8,390 nt of DNA from assembly GCA_947628925.1 (NCBI GenBank), contig CANRBU010000049.1, positions 1-8,390 of the forward strand, given 5' to 3'. This document shows, piece by piece, positions 1 through 6,530 of the stretch (the first letter of the stretch is position 1; the number at the start of each line of letters is the position of its first letter). The stretch comes from an uncultured Clostridia bacterium (GTDB lineage Bacteria > Bacillota > Clostridia > TANB77 > CAG-508). The position numbers and the translations under genes are program-made. Under the pieces are notes generated by a model. That model was given only the letters and a program-made list of their open reading frames with translations. It was not told the DNA's origin and did not search any database.

Positions 1-57
1 TATAATTCCTCTTCCTGCATAGAAAAAACTATAAATTAGACTTTTCTTTTTCTTCAA
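1..57 (-). CDS. dgkA: Diacylglycerol kinase / undecaprenol kinase, N-terminal fragment (cut by window edge)
   Basis: Only the first 19 codons are present, read from a TTG at 57-55 to base 1 with no stop. They encode MKKKKSLIYSFFYAGRGII. A basic start followed by SF..AGRGI is the typical N-terminus of Gram-positive DgkA-family kinases, which continue into a conserved ERN segment and three membrane helices. The family phosphorylates undecaprenol or diacylglycerol at the membrane. TTG is the only canonical start left in this frame, because an in-frame TAG lies just upstream at 61-63. An AGAAAGGA SD (70-77) sits 12 nt upstream. The start lies inside the PAP2 gene, overlapping its last 29 nt, so the two are probably translationally coupled. 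The identification rests on a short stretch and on the apt neighbour; the kinase core and catalytic residues lie outside the window. Confidence 0.72.
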   Translation of the reverse strand, partial: MKKKKSLIYSFFYAGRGII

Positions 58-706
58 TTTCTACCACATTCCTTTCTGATTTTGCTTCTTCTTCTAAATC
101 ACCTTTTATAATTATTGTAAAAACAGCTAGATATGAGATTGATATTACAAGCCCTGCTAGTACATCACTTGCATAATGTACTCCTAAATATATCCTACTG
201 ATTCCTATTAATATAGGTAATATAATTGTTATTGAAAATAATATGTATCTTTCTGTTTTGTTTTTTACTTTTTTCCAAATTAAATATGCTATCAATCCGT
301 AAAAAGCCATACTGACCATTGAATGTCCTGATGGAAAACTATATCCGCTTTCCTGTATCAGTCTATATCCTTCTGGTCTTGGTCTTTGAATTATATTTTT
401 TAATATTACGTTTAACCCTGCTGATATTGCCAAATTTAGTGTGATCCACATTCCAATTTTTTTATCTTTTATAAATATAACTGATAATAGCGTTATTAGT
501 ATTAAAAAATATGGTTCACCAAAATTTGTAATTGCTTTCATCACAACTGTTAATTGTTCTTGTCTTAAGTTTACAACAATAAATTCATGGACAGTATTAT
601 CAATTTGCAAACTTTCTTTAGCAAAAACATTTTTTAAAATCCAAATAAATATTAAAATGCCAATAAATAGTATTATCCATTTATATATTTTCTGTATCTT
701 TTGCAA
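29..706 (-). CDS. PAP2-family membrane phosphatase
   Basis: A 225-residue integral membrane phosphatase of the PAP2 (type 2 phosphatidic acid phosphatase) superfamily. All three signature motifs are intact: K103-x6-R110-P111, P125-S-G-H128, and S170-R171-x5-H177-x3-D181. H128 and H177 are the expected proton donor and nucleophile. Hydrophobic segments near residues 9-27, 62-80, 85-102, 129-144, 153-172 and 184-201 fit the six-helix fold, followed by a charged Glu/Lys-rich tail. The start is TTG at 706, chosen because AAGGAAG lies 7 nt upstream and no suitable ATG exists before residue 56. It overlaps the end of the upstream gene by 26 nt, and the downstream kinase starts inside it. Pairing with a DgkA-type kinase suggests a lipid carrier role, such as a BcrC-like undecaprenyl pyrophosphate phosphatase. 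Phosphatidylglycerophosphatase is the main alternative; the motifs do not separate them. Confidence 0.9.
   Translation of the reverse strand: MQKIQKIYKWIILFIGILIFIWILKNVFAKESLQIDNTVHEFIVVNLRQEQLTVVMKAITNFGEPYFLILITLLSVIFIKDKKIGMWITLNLAISAGLNVILKNIIQRPRPEGYRLIQESGYSFPSGHSMVSMAFYGLIAYLIWKKVKNKTERYILFSITIILPILIGISRIYLGVHYASDVLAGLVISISYLAVFTIIIKGDLEEEAKSERNVVEIEEKEKSNL
62..81 (-). repeat. 20-nt leader repeat, copy 1 (dgkA start region)
   Basis: On the minus strand this reads AATCAGAAAGGAATGTGGTA and is identical to positions 4704-4723 before enolase. It contains the SD AGAAAGGA and lies 4 nt before the TTG start of the dgkA fragment. Here it is also coding sequence for the PAP2 C-terminus (residues around SERNVV), so it serves two reading frames. 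Confidence 0.8.
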
Positions 707-1712
707 TTTTTTTCTTCCTTCTTTCCGGTAAACAATAGTAGATTTGAACTCTTTGTGAAAATTTGAAATAAAGAATCCAAATTAGTGGATAAATTATATT
801 AAATATTAATATCGATATTTCTTCTTTAAAATATTCTGTTGTGTACACTTCTAATGGAACTATTAATGCATAAATAATTCTTGCTGTTGTTATTACAATT
901 CCTGAAACAGCAAATATAATGTTTGATATTATTATTTTTTTTGGTGTATCTTGTTTTCTTTTTACAGTTCTATATATCTGGTACATTGCAATTAAAGCTA
1001 AAATTGTACTTTGTATTATAATCGTCGTACTATAAAATTCCATGCCCGGAATTTTTTCTGCATTATCTATGTCTATGACTCGTAGAATTATTTGATAAAA
1101 GCATAATGACCAAAAGAATACAATAAGACCTCCAAATTTACTATATTGCTTTATTTGCCTGTCTTGTATGTTTTTATCAATCAATTTTTTGTCTTTTCTT
1201 CTAATAATAAGCACTACAACTGTTATAATTACTACTAAAAAGAATGTAATTCCCATTGCCAATGCTGTTGCTTCATTTACTCTTATACTTGGCCTTTCTA
1301 TTTCATAAAATTCAATTCCTTCTATTGTATTTTTTTCTTGCTCATTTCCAACTTGCTCTGTTTGATTATAATATCTAAAACTAATAGTTAATAAACGTCC
1401 ATTCATTATTGTGTAATATGCTGAAATATCTAACACATTTTCTTCATTTTGTAAAGTTGTTACAATATGTATATATGTATTTCCATTGCCTGTTTTTGTT
1501 ATTTCATTTTGTTTTAATTCAGCACTCTTCATTGCTTCTGTTATTTGATTTTTATATGTTGTAATATCTTCTTCTGATAGCTCATTTAAATCAGGCATTT
1601 TTGTAATGTTTGTATTTGTGTTTTCCACAATTAATATTTCTTGTGTTGATTGATTTTCTATATCATTTACTGCATCTAATATTACTCCTGCATTTTGATA
1701 CTTTTGTACCAA
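681..1712 (-). CDS. Membrane protein of unknown function, main body of a frameshifted gene (DUF2569-like C-terminus)
   Basis: The 343 residues from an in-frame TTG at 1712 are the larger part of a broken gene. The frame is open up to 1802 and reads GIDNNFIDLVSAIKNNDERI and on into this segment, so TTG 1712 is probably not the real start (its SD-like AGAAG is only 2 nt away). Residues 1-140 form a polar, Asn/Glu-rich domain likely to be extracytoplasmic. Helices follow near 148-170, 194-213, 226-247, 260-286 and 299-317. The C-terminal block opens with KFGGLIVFF and ends with YFKFSQRV, which resembles DUF2569 membrane domains (family recall, moderate confidence). Joined to the signal-peptide fragment at 1783-1908 with one base skipped, the protein would be 408 residues. 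It lies between amylase and PAP2. I do not recognise a specific function. Confidence 0.7.
   Translation of the reverse strand: MVQKYQNAGVILDAVNDIENQSTQEILIVENTNTNITKMPDLNELSEEDITTYKNQITEAMKSAELKQNEITKTGNGNTYIHIVTTLQNEENVLDISAYYTIMNGRLLTISFRYYNQTEQVGNEQEKNTIEGIEFYEIERPSIRVNEATALAMGITFFLVVIITVVVLIIRRKDKKLIDKNIQDRQIKQYSKFGGLIVFFWSLCFYQIILRVIDIDNAEKIPGMEFYSTTIIIQSTILALIAMYQIYRTVKRKQDTPKKIIISNIIFAVSGIVITTARIIYALIVPLEVYTTEYFKEEISILIFNIIYPLIWILYFKFSQRVQIYYCLPERRKKKIAKDTENI
714..720 (-). promoter_or_regulatory. SD for the TTG start of the PAP2 gene
   Basis: AAGGAAG on the minus strand, 7 nt before the TTG at 706-704 and inside the 3' end of the preceding gene. It decides the start, as no other canonical start in this frame has a comparable SD. 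Confidence 0.65.
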
Positions 1713-1782
1713 TTCTTCTTTGTTTTCAAGATTTTCTATACGCTCATCATTATTTTTTATAGCTGATACTAAATCAATAAAA

Positions 1783-1908
1783 TTATTGTCTATTCCGTAC
1801 CTTCATTCCTATTTCTTGTAAATCATATATAGTAAGATTATCTGCGAAGGTAGGTATTGCAAATGATATAAGTATTATAAATATTATTACTATTTTTGTA
1901 ATTTTCAA
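1783..1908 (-). CDS. Signal-peptide N-terminal fragment of the frameshifted membrane protein
   Basis: From TTG at 1908 this frame reads MKITKIVIIFIILISFAIPT, then FADNLTIYDLQEIGMKV, then RNRQ and stop. The opening is a textbook signal peptide: basic start, hydrophobic core, and T-F-A before a likely cleavage site at Ala22/Asp23. The start is set by AGAAGGAAGG, 8 nt upstream. The frame stays open back to 2004 inside amylase, but that longer start would bury the signal peptide behind 32 extra residues. The mature part continues logically in the frame of the 681-1712 segment if one nucleotide between 1786 and 1802 is skipped. On its own the product would be a 41-residue peptide. Whether this is a pseudogene, an assembly error or a recoding event cannot be decided here. 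Confidence 0.68.
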   Translation of the reverse strand: MKITKIVIIFIILISFAIPTFADNLTIYDLQEIGMKVRNRQ

Positions 1909-1916
1909 ATTAAAAT

Positions 1917-1926
1917 CCTTCCTTCT
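1917..1926 (-). promoter_or_regulatory. SD for the signal-peptide protein (TTG start)
   Basis: AGAAGGAAGG on the minus strand, 8 nt before TTG 1908-1906 and just after the amylase stop codon (1937-1939). With a 28-nt gap between the genes, it supports co-transcription with amylase. Confidence 0.65.
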
Positions 1927-1936
1927 AATTTTACAT

Positions 1937-3379
1937 TTATTTTTCAACCCAAACTGATACAGATTTTTCTTGCACTCTAAATACTCCATATCCGTTTTCT
2001 TCAATTGTTACTTCATCTTCTATGTTTCCTAATGCATCTACAAAACTTTTTCCTGCATGTTGTTTTCCAATGTACATATATTTTTCACCTTGTCCTTGGT
2101 TAGTTATTACTACTGCTAATCCTGAACGCAAATGTTCAACATCTCCTTCTCTTGTCCATCCAATATAATGTTGATTGTCAAAATAATCATGTTGCACACC
2201 ATATGCTTTTTGTTTTCTTAATTTAAGCAAAACATCTAAGTTTTTTACTGGTTTTATATTATCATGTGGAATACCATATAAATCGCCATAAAATACACAT
2301 GGATATCCCTCTTCTCTTAGCAAGATAATTGAATATGCACTTTGTTTAAAATTACTATCAATAAAACTTTGTAAAGCTTGTCCCGGCTGGGTATCATGAT
2401 TATCTACAAAAGTAACTGCTTTTGTAGGATTTTCTTTTACTAGTGTTCCATCTAATATTTTTGATAAATCTTGTGTATCATCTTTTGAAGCTTGTTCTAA
2501 ATGATAATGTAGTGGTACATCAAATAATGAGGTTGCATATTCTGTTTCTTCCAAATATCTATGGAGTTTGTATACATCTGCTCCCCAATATTCTCCTACT
2601 GAAAATAATTCTTTTTTAAAATATTCTCTCATTGTTTTTAACCAATTTTTATAAAAACTAGCATTTATATGTTTTACCGCATCTAATCTAAGACCATCAA
2701 CATTTGTTAATTCTATGTACCATTTTCCCCATTCAATACATTCTTTTACAACATCTGGATTATCAAAATCTAAATCTGCTCCCATCAAATAATCAAAGTT
2801 TCCATATTCTTCATCTACTGTTTGGCTCCACTCTTTGTCTTTGAATTTGAAAATTGCTTTTTCTCCTGTTTCATTATTATAATCTATACCTTTAAAATGT
2901 GTCCAATTCCATTCAAAATCAGAATATTTGTGTTTACGTTCTGGAAAAGTAAATTTTGTAGCTACTTTTACAGTTTCTTGGTTTGCAATTTCTACAGTAT
3001 GGTTACCCCAATCAACTTTTGTAGCAGGAATAGTTTGAATTTTGTCTGCTCCCATTTTATGGTTAAATACTATATCTGCATATGTTTCTATTCCTGCTTG
3101 CTTTAGTGTTACTATACAATTTAAATATTCATCTTTTGTTCCATATTTTGTTTTGACTGTTCCTTTTTGATTAAACTCACCTAAATCATATAAATCATAT
3201 GCTCCATATCCAACTTCGTCTTTTCCGCCTACTCCTTTATATGCTGGTGGTAGCCAAACTGCTGTAATTCCAAGTTTAACTAATTCATTTGCATTATTTG
3301 CTAAGTCATTCCAAAAATTTTGGTTTGTTTGTAGATACCATTCAAAACTTTGTAAAATTGTTCCATTTATTTTTTTCAT
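1937..3379 (-). CDS. Cytoplasmic alpha-amylase, GH13 (subfamily 5 type)
   Basis: A 480-residue retaining alpha-glucan hydrolase that cleaves internal alpha-1,4 bonds of starch, glycogen or maltodextrins. The four GH13 regions are intact: I, DIVFNH (102-107); II, GLRLDAVKH (229-237) with nucleophile Asp233; III, GEYW (262-265) with acid/base Glu263; IV, FVDNHD (324-329) with Asp329 as transition-state stabiliser. The opening GTILQSFEWYL and the DLYDLGEFNQKGTVKTKYGT block are characteristic of the GH13_5 alpha-amylases. There is no signal peptide, so it should act in the cytoplasm on stored glycogen or imported dextrins. The length suits catalytic domains plus a small C-terminal beta domain. 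The ATG at 3379 has AAAAGGA 9 nt upstream. It heads a likely transcript into the signal-peptide protein, PAP2 and dgkA genes. No sugar transporter or regulator is nearby. The symbol is left blank because amyA/amyS usage varies. Confidence 0.94.
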   Translation of the reverse strand: MKKINGTILQSFEWYLQTNQNFWNDLANNANELVKLGITAVWLPPAYKGVGGKDEVGYGAYDLYDLGEFNQKGTVKTKYGTKDEYLNCIVTLKQAGIETYADIVFNHKMGADKIQTIPATKVDWGNHTVEIANQETVKVATKFTFPERKHKYSDFEWNWTHFKGIDYNNETGEKAIFKFKDKEWSQTVDEEYGNFDYLMGADLDFDNPDVVKECIEWGKWYIELTNVDGLRLDAVKHINASFYKNWLKTMREYFKKELFSVGEYWGADVYKLHRYLEETEYATSLFDVPLHYHLEQASKDDTQDLSKILDGTLVKENPTKAVTFVDNHDTQPGQALQSFIDSNFKQSAYSIILLREEGYPCVFYGDLYGIPHDNIKPVKNLDVLLKLRKQKAYGVQHDYFDNQHYIGWTREGDVEHLRSGLAVVITNQGQGEKYMYIGKQHAGKSFVDALGNIEDEVTIEENGYGVFRVQEKSVSVWVEK

Positions 3380-3405
3380 TTTATTTTGTCCTTTTTGTTT
3401 TTTTT

Positions 3406-3434
3406 ATTATACCATTTGGAAAAAAATTTTACAA
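3406..3434 (-). promoter_or_regulatory. Promoter of the amylase transcript
   Basis: On the minus strand, -35 TTGTAA (3434-3429), a 17-nt spacer, then TATAAT (3411-3406) preceded by TGG, an extended -10. It lies in the 58-nt gap after the enolase stop, so amylase can be transcribed separately from enolase. No hairpin terminator is seen between them, so read-through is also possible. Confidence 0.6.
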
Positions 3435-3437
3435 TAG

Positions 3438-4700
3438 TTATTTCACATCCTCTATATTTAGTAATCTATTATATTTTGACACTCTATCTGTTCTACATGG
3501 TGCTCCTGTTTTTATTTGTCCACTGTTTGTGGCAACACTAATATCTGCAATTGTTGTATCTTCTGTTTCTCCTGACCTATGTGAAATAATAGTTTTATAA
3601 CCTTTTTCTTTCGCCCTTTGGATAGTATCTAATGTTTCTGTTAATGTTCCTATTTGGTTTGGTTTAATTAATATTGCATTTGCAATTTGTTCTTTTATTC
3701 CTCTTTCTAACCTTTTTAAATTAGTAACAAAAAGGTCATCTCCTACTAATTGAATTTTATCACCAAGCCTATCTGTTAATAGTTTCCATCCTTCCCAATC
3801 TTCTTCTGCTAATCCATCTTCTATTGATATTATTGGATATTTTTCACATAGTTCTTCTATATATTCTATCATTTCATCTCTAGTCTTAAATATATCTGTC
3901 TTCCAAAAATAATATCCATTTTTTCCAACATTTCTAGCTTCTTCAAACATTTCTGTACTTGCTATATCAAGTGCTAAGCATATATCTTTTTGTGGTTCAT
4001 ACCCCGCTTTTTTTATTGCTTCTATGATTAAATCTAATGCTTGTTCTTCATTTTCTAAGTTTGGTGCAAATCCACCTTCATCACCTACAGCTACTGAATA
4101 TCCTTTTTCTTTTAATACTTTTTTCAAAGTGTGATATACTTCTGTACCTCTTTTTAATCGTTCTGCAAATGTAATACTCCCAATTGGCATAATCATAAAT
4201 TCTTGAATGTTTATATTATTATCTGAATGTTTTCCACCATTTAAAATATTCATCATTGGGACAGGCAATTCATTACCATAAATTCCACCTATATATTGAT
4301 AAAGTTCTAATCCCAAAGAATTTGCTACTGCTTTTGCAACTGCTAAAGAAACTCCTAGTGTTGCATTTGCACCAAGATTTGATTTATTTAATGTATCATC
4401 TAATAATATAAGTTCTTTATCTATGTTTCGTTGATCATATGCATTCATATCAATAATTTTTTTTGCTATTTTTTTATTAACATTTTCTACCGCTTTTTGA
4501 ACGCCTTTGCCCATATAACGTGTTCTATCGTTGTCACGCAATTCTACTGCTTCAAAACTACCTGTTGATGCCCCTGATGGCACCATTGCAATTCCTGTGA
4601 ATCCCCCTTCTAAAACTACTTCTACTTGAACTGTTGGGTTTCCCCTTGAATCTAATATCTCCAATGCTTTTACATTTTTAATTGGTATAAAATTTTTCAT
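3438..4700 (-). CDS. eno: Enolase (phosphopyruvate hydratase)
   Basis: Glycolytic enolase, which converts 2-phosphoglycerate to phosphoenolpyruvate in the cytosol with Mg2+. From ATG 4700 it has 420 residues: the N-terminal EILDSRGNPT motif and the SGAS loop (42-45), the NGGKH segment (His158), QEFM (Glu167), GDEGG (Glu208), metal ligands Asp245, Glu294 and Asp321, the base Lys346 in IKPNQIGT, SHRSGETED (373-381), and Lys397 in QIKTGAP. All catalytic positions are present. ATG 4700 is preferred over GTG 4709 because the product then starts MKNFIPI, as enolases usually do, and AGAAAGGA lies 11 nt away rather than 2. It ends soon after NRLLNIED, about 15 residues earlier than most enolases. It is not clustered with gapA, pgk or tpi here; its neighbours are recN and amylase. 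Confidence 0.97.
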   Translation of the reverse strand: MKNFIPIKNVKALEILDSRGNPTVQVEVVLEGGFTGIAMVPSGASTGSFEAVELRDNDRTRYMGKGVQKAVENVNKKIAKKIIDMNAYDQRNIDKELILLDDTLNKSNLGANATLGVSLAVAKAVANSLGLELYQYIGGIYGNELPVPMMNILNGGKHSDNNINIQEFMIMPIGSITFAERLKRGTEVYHTLKKVLKEKGYSVAVGDEGGFAPNLENEEQALDLIIEAIKKAGYEPQKDICLALDIASTEMFEEARNVGKNGYYFWKTDIFKTRDEMIEYIEELCEKYPIISIEDGLAEEDWEGWKLLTDRLGDKIQLVGDDLFVTNLKRLERGIKEQIANAILIKPNQIGTLTETLDTIQRAKEKGYKTIISHRSGETEDTTIADISVATNSGQIKTGAPCRTDRVSKYNRLLNIEDVK

Positions 4701-4703
4701 TAT

Positions 4704-4723
4704 TACCACATTCCTTTCTGATT
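4704..4723 (-). repeat. 20-nt leader repeat, copy 2 (enolase start region)
   Basis: Identical on the minus strand to positions 62-81 (AATCAGAAAGGAATGTGGTA). It carries the enolase SD (4712-4719) and ends 3 nt before the ATG at 4700. The embedded triplets ATG TGG TAA (4711-4703) form a two-codon reading frame just before the enolase start. Confidence 0.8.
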
Positions 4724-4751
4724 GTTTATATTTTGCTCTCTATATTACTAA

Positions 4752-4760
4752 TTTATACCA
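4752..4760 (-). promoter_or_regulatory. Candidate extended -10 promoter of enolase
   Basis: TGGTATAAA on the minus strand, about 50 nt before the enolase ATG, in the 86-nt gap after recN. It resembles the TGGTATAAT before amylase. No convincing -35 box is seen 16-18 nt upstream, so this is a candidate resting on the extended -10 alone. Confidence 0.4.
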
Positions 4761-4786
4761 ATTTTTTATTTTTTCTTTTAAAATCT

Positions 4787-6412
4787 TTAAGAAACTTTTT
4801 TGTTTCTTAGTTCTTGTGCATATTTTAAAGTAATTTCATTTACTTCTCCTGAAGAAATCCTTGCAATTTCTTGTAAAATTTCATCTTCATTTAATTTCTT
4901 AATATGTGTGTTTGTTCTATCATTTGTAACAGTTTTTCCAATAAAATAGTTTTCATCTGCAACAGCTGCAATATTAGGTAAATGTGATATGCATAATATT
5001 TGATGTTTATCAGATATTTGATGTAGTTTTTGTGCAACACTATTTGCAGTTTTTCCACTTATTCCTGTATCAATCTCATCAAAAATAAGAATTGGAACTT
5101 TATCTGTATCTGCCAAAACTGTTTTTATACCAAGCATTGTTCTAGATATCTCACCACCAGAAGCTATTTTTGAAAGTTGTTTTTCATCTTCTCCTAAATT
5201 AGTTTTTATATAAAATGTCACTGTGTCTATTCCATTTTTAGAAAAAGTTTCTTGTTTATCAACTTTAACATTTATTTTTGCATTTTTCATTTCTAAGTCT
5301 TCTAATTCTTTATTTATTTTTTCACTTAATTCACCTGCTTTTTTTATTCTAATATCATGCATTTGATTGGCTAAACTTTGCATTTTTTCTACTATTTGAT
5401 TTTTTTCTTCTTTTAATTTGTTTGTATATGTTTCTAAATTTTCAATGTGATTTATTTCTTCTTTAAGTTCTTGTTTATATGCTAATATTTCTGGAATTGT
5501 ATTTCCATATTTTCTTTTTAAGTTATGTATTATATCCAATCGCTCTTCAATTTGATTTCTTTGTTCATCATTAAAATCTATTTCATCTCTTCTTGCTGAA
5601 ATTTCTCTTGAAATTTCTTGTAACTCATAATATATGTTTTTCAAGTCACTTGTTGTTTTTTCGTATTTTGCATCTAAGTTTTCAATTTTTTCTAATGCTC
5701 TTATAGATGCGCTTATACTGTCTATTGCATGTTCTCCAAGTTGTATGTCTGTTTGTTTTAAATTTTCTGCAATTTTTTCACTGTTTAACATTATTTTTCT
5801 TTGTGCTTCTAATTCATCTTCTTCATCACTTTTCAATTTTGCTTCTTTAATTTCTTCATATTGATAACGTAGTAAATCCAATTTTCTTTCTCTTTCTTTT
5901 TCATCTCCATAATTTTCTTTTAATTGTTTTTCAATTTTGCAATATGCATCATAACATGCATTATATTCTTTTTGACCGGTTAATTGTTCACCAATAAAGC
6001 CATCCAAATACGCCAAATGATATTGACTGTCTAATAATGCTTGATTATCATTTTGCCCATGTATTTCAATGATGTTTGCCATAAAATCTTTTAATTCATT
6101 TACAGTTACCATTCTTCCATTGATTTTGCATAAATTTCTTCCCATATTATTTATTTCTCTTGATACAATAATATTTCCATCAATTGCTTGTGGGTGTTCT
6201 GGTAAATATATATTTGCCTCTACAAATGAATTACTTTCTCCCTTACGTATCATTTCCTTTGAAAATCTACCTCCTGATAACACTAATAATGCATCTATCA
6301 TAAGCGTTTTTCCTGCTCCAGTTTCTCCTGTTAAAACATTTAAGCCTTTATTTAAATCAATTGTGATTTCTTCGATTATTCCTATATTTTTTATATGCAA
6401 AGTTGTAATCAT
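4787..6412 (-). CDS. recN: DNA repair ATPase RecN
   Basis: An SMC-like ATPase acting early in double-strand break repair and recombination, binding DNA ends in the cytoplasm. The 541-residue protein has a split ABC ATPase head around a coiled coil: Walker A GETGAGKT (29-36), Q-loop HGQNDNQ (118-124), a Glu/Lys-rich helical region from about 150 to 375, signature IASGGE (416-421), Walker B ILIFDE (441-446) with Asp445 and Glu446, and the H-loop ISHLP with His477. The length is slightly below the usual 550-570, and the coil is short, as in RecN rather than SMC or RecF. The ATG at 6412 has a near-perfect AGGAGG, 9 nt upstream. It has its own promoter with a LexA-like palindrome at the start site, which agrees with the SOS induction of recN known in several bacteria (inference for this strain). 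Confidence 0.96.
   Translation of the reverse strand: MITTLHIKNIGIIEEITIDLNKGLNVLTGETGAGKTLMIDALLVLSGGRFSKEMIRKGESNSFVEANIYLPEHPQAIDGNIIVSREINNMGRNLCKINGRMVTVNELKDFMANIIEIHGQNDNQALLDSQYHLAYLDGFIGEQLTGQKEYNACYDAYCKIEKQLKENYGDEKERERKLDLLRYQYEEIKEAKLKSDEEDELEAQRKIMLNSEKIAENLKQTDIQLGEHAIDSISASIRALEKIENLDAKYEKTTSDLKNIYYELQEISREISARRDEIDFNDEQRNQIEERLDIIHNLKRKYGNTIPEILAYKQELKEEINHIENLETYTNKLKEEKNQIVEKMQSLANQMHDIRIKKAGELSEKINKELEDLEMKNAKINVKVDKQETFSKNGIDTVTFYIKTNLGEDEKQLSKIASGGEISRTMLGIKTVLADTDKVPILIFDEIDTGISGKTANSVAQKLHQISDKHQILCISHLPNIAAVADENYFIGKTVTNDRTNTHIKKLNEDEILQEIARISSGEVNEITLKYAQELRNKKVS
4788..4809 (-). terminator. Weak A/T-rich hairpin at the recN stop codon
   Basis: The minus strand reads TAAGAAAC, loop AAAAAA, GTTTCTTA: an 8-bp perfect stem that includes the last recN codons and stop. 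It is followed by AAGATTTTAAAAG rather than a clean T-run. It may attenuate or protect the 3' end, but is poor as an intrinsic terminator. Confidence 0.25.
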
Positions 6413-6420
6413 ATTTCAAT

Positions 6421-6428
6421 TCCTCCTT
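6421..6428 (-). promoter_or_regulatory. SD of recN
   Basis: The minus strand reads AAGGAGGA; the AGGAGG core ends 9 nt before ATG 6412-6410. It is the strongest SD in the window. Confidence 0.8.
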
Positions 6429-6445
6429 ACGTTCATTTGTTTGTT

Positions 6446-6457
6446 AAACTTTTGTTT
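6446..6457 (-). promoter_or_regulatory. Degenerate LexA-box-like palindrome at the recN start site
   Basis: The minus strand reads AAACAAAAGTTT, an AAAC-N4-GTTT inverted repeat placed just after the -10 box, where transcription should begin. The Gram-positive LexA consensus is GAAC-N4-GTTC, so the outermost base of each half-site differs. Position and target gene fit; the sequence match is imperfect, and A/T-rich DNA yields such palindromes by chance. Confidence 0.35.
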
Positions 6458-6459
6458 GT

Positions 6460-6488
6460 ATTTTATAACTTTAATTTTTATTTGTCAA
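6460..6488 (-). promoter_or_regulatory. Promoter of recN
   Basis: On the minus strand, TTGACA (6488-6483), exactly 17 nt, then TAAAAT (6465-6460), predicting a start near 6453 and a leader of about 40 nt. It sits right after the terminator of the upstream carboxypeptidase gene, so recN is an independent unit. Confidence 0.75.
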
Positions 6489-6499
6489 TACTTTTTTAT

Positions 6500-6530
6500 A
6501 AAAAAAACAGATTATTTATTAATCTGTTTT
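6500..6530 (-). terminator. Intrinsic terminator after the LD-carboxypeptidase gene
   Basis: On the minus strand, AAAACAGATTA, loop ATAAA, TAATCTGTTTT form an 11-bp perfect stem, and the T-run extends to eight residues. It starts at the stop codon of the carboxypeptidase gene (6529-6531). GC content is low, but the structure and T-tract are clear. Confidence 0.8.

Noticed and set aside
441..731. Plus-strand open frame opposite the PAP2 gene
   Set aside because: It is a low-complexity Ile/Phe/Ser-rich shadow of a well-supported minus-strand gene, with no SD. The same applies to plus-strand frames at 2822-3106, 3289-3600, 5634-5864, 6069-6697, 6731-6934 and 7331-7588.
1909..2004. Longer N-terminus of the signal-peptide fragment starting inside amylase
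   Set aside because: It would put 32 charged residues before the signal peptide, while TTG 1908 has a strong SD at the right distance.
4701..4709. GTG 4709 as the enolase start
   Set aside because: The SD would be only 2 nt away, and the extra residues MVI are not typical of enolases; ATG 4700 fits better.
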